Shown here piece after piece: positions 60,479-64,000 of a stretch of 64,000 nt of DNA. Positions within the stretch are counted from its first letter, which is position 1. Each line of letters begins with the position of its first letter. The position numbers and the translations under genes were made by a program. The notes below the pieces were generated by a model, which worked only from the letters and a program-made list of their open reading frames with translations, made no database searches and was not told the DNA's origin. Source of the DNA: Bradyrhizobium sp. BRP22 (GTDB lineage: Bacteria; Pseudomonadota; Alphaproteobacteria; Rhizobiales; Xanthobacteraceae); assembly GCF_020194175.1 (NCBI RefSeq), contig NZ_JADYVX010000018.1:85397-149396 (forward strand). The letters run 5' to 3'.

Positions 60479-61000
60479 ATGAGTGATCTAGTCGTGATCG
60501 CATTTCCAACCGAGGCGAAGGCGGAAGAAGTTCGTCAGAAATTGCTGGCCATGCAGAAGGAGTACCTGATCGAACTGGGCGATGCGGTGATTGCGGTGAA
60601 GGATCCCGAAGGCCGGGTCAAGCTGAACCAGCTCATCAACACCACGGCCGCCGGCGCGGTCGGCGGCGCGTTCTGGGGCACGCTGATCGGCCTGATCTTC
60701 CTGATGCCGCTTGCAGGCGCGGCGCTTGGCGCCGCCGGCGGCACGCTCGGCGGATACCTGACCGACGTCGGTATCGACGACAAATGGATGAAGGAAACGG
60801 CTGCTGCCATTCAACCGGGAACCGCAGCCCTTTTTGTGCTGGCGCGCAGGGTGACCGGTGACAAGGTGCTTGAAGGTCTCAAGGGCGAAGGCGGCACCGT
60901 GCTGAAGACGTCTCTCGACCACACCAAGGAAGAGGCCCTGCGGGCGGCGCTGGCCGGCGTGCAAGCGGCCGTTCCTGCCCAACCTTCACCGGGTACTTGA
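60479..61000 (+). CDS. DUF1269 membrane protein
   Basis: From the ATG of MSDLVVIAFPTEAKAEEVRQ the 173-residue protein has the DUF1269 N-terminal domain, a glycine-rich hydrophobic hairpin (AGAVGGAFWGTLIGLIFLMP, LAGAALGAAGGTLGGYLTDV) and the end IQPGTAALFVLARRVTGDKV. The family is often oxygen- or stress-induced in alphaproteobacteria. A perfect FixK-type box precedes it. Molecular function unknown. Confidence 0.9.
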   Translation: MSDLVVIAFPTEAKAEEVRQKLLAMQKEYLIELGDAVIAVKDPEGRVKLNQLINTTAAGAVGGAFWGTLIGLIFLMPLAGAALGAAGGTLGGYLTDVGIDDKWMKETAAAIQPGTAALFVLARRVTGDKVLEGLKGEGGTVLKTSLDHTKEEALRAALAGVQAAVPAQPSPGT

Positions 61001-61031
61001 CGAGACTACCGCCAACGATGCGCCGGAGCAG

Positions 61032-61808
61032 TCAGTTCAACTTCGGCGCAAGCATCTTTCCTTCGATCTTGGGCAGATCGGCGGCGGGCTGCAGCTTGTC
61101 GGGATTGGCGCGGCGGGCGAGCTCGACGGTGAGCCGCTCGGCCGCTTCCGGCTGCATCAGGCCGAGGATGTCGGCCATCTTGCGCGGCTGAATCTGCGAG
61201 GCAATCTCGTAGAGCACGCTCATTTCCAACCGGTCGAACACCTTTGCGGCGTCTTTCGGCTTCATGCCCTCATACATCGTGACGATGCCCTTGAAGCGCG
61301 CGGCGTCGGCTTCGGCCTTCTGTGCCGCAGCCGCGCTGGTCCTGGCATCGTTGGCCTTGGCCTCCTCCACCTTCGCTTCGATGCGCTTTTCGGCCGCCTT
61401 CAACAGGCTTTCGCGGATCTCGATCTCGCGCGCGCGGGCGTCCAATTCCTGCCGGCGCGCCTGCAACCGCTCCAGGATCGCACGTTCGGAGGCCGAGATC
61501 TGCGGCGGCAGATTGGGATTGACCACGACGCCATCAGGCTGCGGCGGCGGATCGGCGGCGGTGGGCGGCTCTTCTTTTTTCTTCTCATCCTTGCTTTGCA
61601 CCGAGCCGGTGATGTCGTTCGGATCTCCCTTGTTCTTTCCTCCCGGGAAATTCAGCGTCTCCTGCGCCCATGACGGCTTGCTCGACTGCGGATCGTAGTC
61701 GAACACATAGCCGCCATCGAGCACGAGGCCCGCGACCTTCAGCACCACGAGGCCGAAGATCGCGACCAGCACGACCGGGATGACACGGATGTCGCGAAAC
61801 GCACTCAT
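61032..61808 (-). CDS. MotE-like flagellar protein (MgtE N-terminal-like domain)
   Basis: The 258-residue protein has an N-terminal signal-anchor (VIPVVLVAIFGLVVLKVAGL) and a disordered linker. A long coiled coil (ERAILERLQARRQELDARAR to AEADAARFKG) and a C-terminal MgtE_N-like domain (YEGMKPKDAAKVFDRLEMSV, PRKMADILGLMQPEAAERLT) follow. This matches MotE, the periplasmic chaperone of the motor protein MotC in Rhizobium. The start overlaps the stop of the DUF6468 gene (ATGA type). It ends the fliL-fliM operon. Confidence 0.85.
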   Translation of the reverse strand: MSAFRDIRVIPVVLVAIFGLVVLKVAGLVLDGGYVFDYDPQSSKPSWAQETLNFPGGKNKGDPNDITGSVQSKDEKKKEEPPTAADPPPQPDGVVVNPNLPPQISASERAILERLQARRQELDARAREIEIRESLLKAAEKRIEAKVEEAKANDARTSAAAAQKAEADAARFKGIVTMYEGMKPKDAAKVFDRLEMSVLYEIASQIQPRKMADILGLMQPEAAERLTVELARRANPDKLQPAADLPKIEGKMLAPKLN

Positions 61809-62260
61809 GCGGCCATACCGCCTGCCCTTCTGCGTTCGGTGAAGGCTTCAGCCGCCGCCGCCACCGCCTTGGCCGGCGACATCTTCGGCGCCGCCGGCGC
61901 GGGCGCCACGGCCGGCGCGGACTCCGTGATCGGCCGTCCCGCCTGCACGATCCGCGACAACCGGCGGATCATGGCATCTGCCTCCGACAACTGGCTCTTC
62001 AGATGTGCCGACATCTGCGTCGCCGCGGTGAGCTGGCTGCCGAGATTCTCGTTGACGTCGCGCACCGTGTGCTTCAGCCCGCCGATCGCGCGCTCGGCGA
62101 TCTCGGTCGCGGTGATCAGTTCGGCGATGGTGGCCTTCAGCGAGTGCTCGTCGGCCTTCAGCCGCTGCAGGCGCTTGTTGAGCAGCATGCAGTAGCCGAT
62201 CGTCAGTATCAACAGCACGGCGACCAGGCTTTCGATCGCAATTCCGAGGGAATGATTCAA
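61805..62260 (-). CDS. DUF6468 flagellar-associated membrane protein
   Basis: The 151-residue protein has one N-terminal helix (GIAIESLVAVLLILTIGYCM), a coiled-coil domain (LKATIAELITATEIAERAIG to SQLSEADAMIRRLSRIVQAG) and an Ala/Pro tail. The domain is restricted to alphaproteobacterial flagellar operons, and here it sits between fliM and the MotE-like gene, one base from the fliM stop. Its role is probably in motor assembly; no mechanism is known. Confidence 0.82.
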   Translation of the reverse strand: MNHSLGIAIESLVAVLLILTIGYCMLLNKRLQRLKADEHSLKATIAELITATEIAERAIGGLKHTVRDVNENLGSQLTAATQMSAHLKSQLSEADAMIRRLSRIVQAGRPITESAPAVAPAPAAPKMSPAKAVAAAAEAFTERRRAGGMAA

Positions 62261-62261
62261 A

Positions 62262-63458
62262 CTATGCCTCCATCATCTTGGTCTGCTCGTCGGCCTTCTC
62301 GAACATCGCAAAGGTGGTATTCGGCTTGCGCAAATTCTTGCTGACGCGGATCGCGACGCGGTCGCCGACGCGACCCATGCGGCCCTCGGTCAGGGTGACG
62401 TTGCCGCAACGCACCGACACCAGCGAGTCCGCGCGGATGTCGAGCGGCAGCGTGTCGCCGACCTTCAGCTTCATCAAATGCTTCAGCGGAATGTCGGCTT
62501 CATAGAGCACGGCTTCGACCGCGATCTCGGCCTGCGCCACTTCGGTCGCGAAATGTCCTTCCCAGATCGGATCGCGGCCGAACTTTTCGCCCATGAACAT
62601 CTGCAACAGCACGTTGCGGATCGGTTCGATGGTGGCATAAGGCAGCAGCAATTCGATGTTGCCGCCGCGGTCCTCCATGTCGATGCGCAGGCGCACCAGG
62701 ATCGCGGCGTTGGCGGGACGGCTGATCGCGGCAAAGCGCGGATTGGTCTCGAGGCGGTCGATGGTGAATTTCACCGGCGACAACGGCCGGAACGCCTGCT
62801 CGGCATCGGCCAGCACCACCTCGATCAGGCGCTTCACCAGATTGGTCTCGATCGTGGTGTAGGGACGGCCCTCGATACGCAACGAAGTCTGGCCCCTTCG
62901 GCCGCCGAGCAGCACGTCGATCATCGAATAGATCAGGCTCGAATCGACCATCGCGAGCCCGAAATTCTCCCACTCCTCTGCCTTGAAGACGCTGAGCACC
63001 GCCGGCAGCGGGATCGAGTTCATGTAGTCGCCGAAGCGCACCGAGGTGATGCGGTCGAGCGAGACTTCGACGTTGTCGGAGGTGAAATTGCGCAAGCTCG
63101 TCGTCATCAACCGCACCAGGCGGTCGAACACGATTTCCAGCATCGGCAGGCGTTCATACGACACCATCGCGGAATCGATGATGGCGCGGATGCCGGAATG
63201 GTCGTCGAGATTGACGTCACCAACCGTGAAGCCGAGCAGGTTGTCGATCTCTTCCTGCGAGAGAACGCGCTCGCCGCCGTTCTTGGTGCCGAAGTCGCGG
63301 CTGCCGTCCTCGACCATGGCCGCCCATTGCAGCGCCATGGTCTCCGACAATTCATTCTTGGCAGCTTCTTCCGCTGCCGCCGTGGGATCCTCGGAATCGA
63401 GCGACGCCTCCCATTGGGCGGCGATCGCGTCCTGGTCCATCTGGTCGGTGCCGGCCAT
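62262..63458 (-). CDS. fliM: Flagellar motor switch protein FliM
   Basis: FliM is part of the C-ring that binds CheY-P and sets rotation direction. The protein is 398 residues from the ATG at 63458, which lies two bases after the fliL stop. It shows LSQEEIDNLLGF near the N-terminal part, FDRLVRLMTTSLRNFTSDNV and YDGSDxx-like middle segments, and the C-terminal SpoA domain (LKVGDTLPLDIRADSLVSVR). An acidic N-terminal extension (about 60 residues) precedes the conserved EEI motif. The open frame continues upstream through fliL in another register, which is not coding. Confidence 0.95.
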   Translation of the reverse strand: MAGTDQMDQDAIAAQWEASLDSEDPTAAAEEAAKNELSETMALQWAAMVEDGSRDFGTKNGGERVLSQEEIDNLLGFTVGDVNLDDHSGIRAIIDSAMVSYERLPMLEIVFDRLVRLMTTSLRNFTSDNVEVSLDRITSVRFGDYMNSIPLPAVLSVFKAEEWENFGLAMVDSSLIYSMIDVLLGGRRGQTSLRIEGRPYTTIETNLVKRLIEVVLADAEQAFRPLSPVKFTIDRLETNPRFAAISRPANAAILVRLRIDMEDRGGNIELLLPYATIEPIRNVLLQMFMGEKFGRDPIWEGHFATEVAQAEIAVEAVLYEADIPLKHLMKLKVGDTLPLDIRADSLVSVRCGNVTLTEGRMGRVGDRVAIRVSKNLRKPNTTFAMFEKADEQTKMMEA

Positions 63459-63460
63459 CG

Positions 63461-63952
63461 CTACTGGACCACGACTTCCTTGAACAACACCGCGTTCACC
63501 TGGTTGGGCGACAGCGCCGCGTTGACACGCTTGGTGAGTTCTTCCTTGAGGCGGAACAGGCCGGCCGAGCCGTTGAGATCGCTGGCGCGCAGTTCGCGCA
63601 AATAGGTCTGGAACAGGTCGGTGACGCGCGGCAGCGACGGCTTGATCGCCTCGACCTGCTTCTCCTCCTTCACCTCCAGCACCAGCTTGACCTTCAGATA
63701 CTGGATGCGCTCGCCGGGCGCGCCGACGAGGTTCACGAGCATGTCGGGGACTTCGACGAAGGCCGGCGGCTTCAGCGGCGGCGCTTCGGCATGCACCTCC
63801 TCGCCATGGCCGCGCATCAAGAAGAACCAGCCGGCGCCTCCGCCAAGGACGGCGAGGAAGCCCACGGCAGCGATGATCAGCTTGAGCTTGCCCTTCTTCG
63901 AAGCTGCGGCCTCGCCCTCGGCGCCGCCCTCCGCCTTGTCCTCGTCCGCCAT
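63461..63952 (-). CDS. fliL: Flagellar basal-body-associated protein FliL
   Basis: The 163-residue protein has a charged N-terminus, one membrane helix (about 22-46: LKLIIAAVGFLAVLGGGAGW) and a periplasmic FliL domain (FVEVPDMLVNLVGAPGERIQ, YLKVKLVLEVKEEKQVEAIK, ending LSPNQVNAVLFKEVVVQ). FliL rings surround stator units and raise torque. It is the first gene of fliL-fliM-DUF6468-MotE-like in this window; its promoter is near or beyond the window end. Confidence 0.95.
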   Translation of the reverse strand: MADEDKAEGGAEGEAAASKKGKLKLIIAAVGFLAVLGGGAGWFFLMRGHGEEVHAEAPPLKPPAFVEVPDMLVNLVGAPGERIQYLKVKLVLEVKEEKQVEAIKPSLPRVTDLFQTYLRELRASDLNGSAGLFRLKEELTKRVNAALSPNQVNAVLFKEVVVQ

Positions 63953-64000
63953 CGCCCGCCCGCCCCAAAAACCGGAAACGAACGCGATTTGCCCCAGCCA

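Noticed and set aside
62262..63968. 568-codon frame extending fliM upstream through fliL
   Set aside because: The first 170 codons are an Arg/Gly-rich out-of-frame reading of fliL; the real fliM starts at 63458.
1..64000. CRISPR array
   Set aside because: No regularly spaced direct repeats of 23-40 bases were seen. The dispersed repeats are single palindromes.

Overview
The window looks like a Bradyrhizobium-type alphaproteobacterium (order Hyphomicrobiales). This rests on a CckA/CtrA-style flagellar block, DUF3551, DUF6468 and MotE-like flagellar genes, FixK-type TTGAT-N4-ATCAA boxes, a type III secretion tts box, and several intergenic palindrome families of the kind common in Bradyrhizobium. 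It divides into two parts: an accessory, symbiosis-island-like segment (about 1-29.2 kb) that ends at a tyrosine integrase, and a compact chromosomal segment (about 29.4-64 kb).

Accessory segment. It opens with the 3' end of an ATP-grasp ligase gene that overlaps an intact glutamine-synthetase-like ligase. A small conserved gene, an Fnr/FixK1-type oxygen regulator with its own FNR box, a cold-shock protein and metE under a cobalamin riboswitch follow. From 9.6 to 17.7 kb lies a relic cofactor cluster: bioB-panD-bioF-bioD-bioA on the minus strand, a divergent bioR-like gene, pabB-pabA and a truncated S9 peptidase. In this cluster only bioD and a Dabb-domain gene look intact; the others carry frameshifts, stops, deletions or lost catalytic residues. 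After it come a TauE/SafE permease, a methyltransferase relic, a type III effector candidate behind a tts box, a truncated IS, a CoA-transferase/citryl-CoA-lyase-like pair, a broken NMT1-type binding-protein gene, an IclR regulator, and an excisionase/integrase pair at the edge.

Chromosomal segment. An NsrR-like repressor faces a group III truncated haemoglobin across a palindromic operator. A SET-domain methyltransferase follows. A TetR repressor faces a carotenoid oxygenase gene, and the same two-operator promoter design recurs before a downstream membrane-protein gene. A YciB/IspZ-like gene is split by an in-frame amber codon. Class I fumarase, a GFA enzyme, a glutathione S-transferase, a DUF3606 protein and a Tim44-like protein come next.

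Flagellar and cell-cycle genes. The hybrid kinase CckA lies beside flgB-flgC-fliE-fliQ-fliR-flhB (minus strand) and divergent fliO-fliP. A second flagellar group, fliL-fliM-DUF6468-MotE-like, closes the window. TTAA-N7-TTAA CtrA-type boxes sit before flgB and before a 1259-codon AMIN-like/TPR gene, so the kinase that feeds CtrA and likely CtrA targets are neighbours. Between them lie higBA, an MFS transporter and a run of small conserved genes ending in a DUF1269 protein behind a FixK-type box.

The indels are concentrated in the accessory half, whereas very long reading frames in the other half are clean. This argues for real decay of the vitamin cluster rather than uniform sequencing error.
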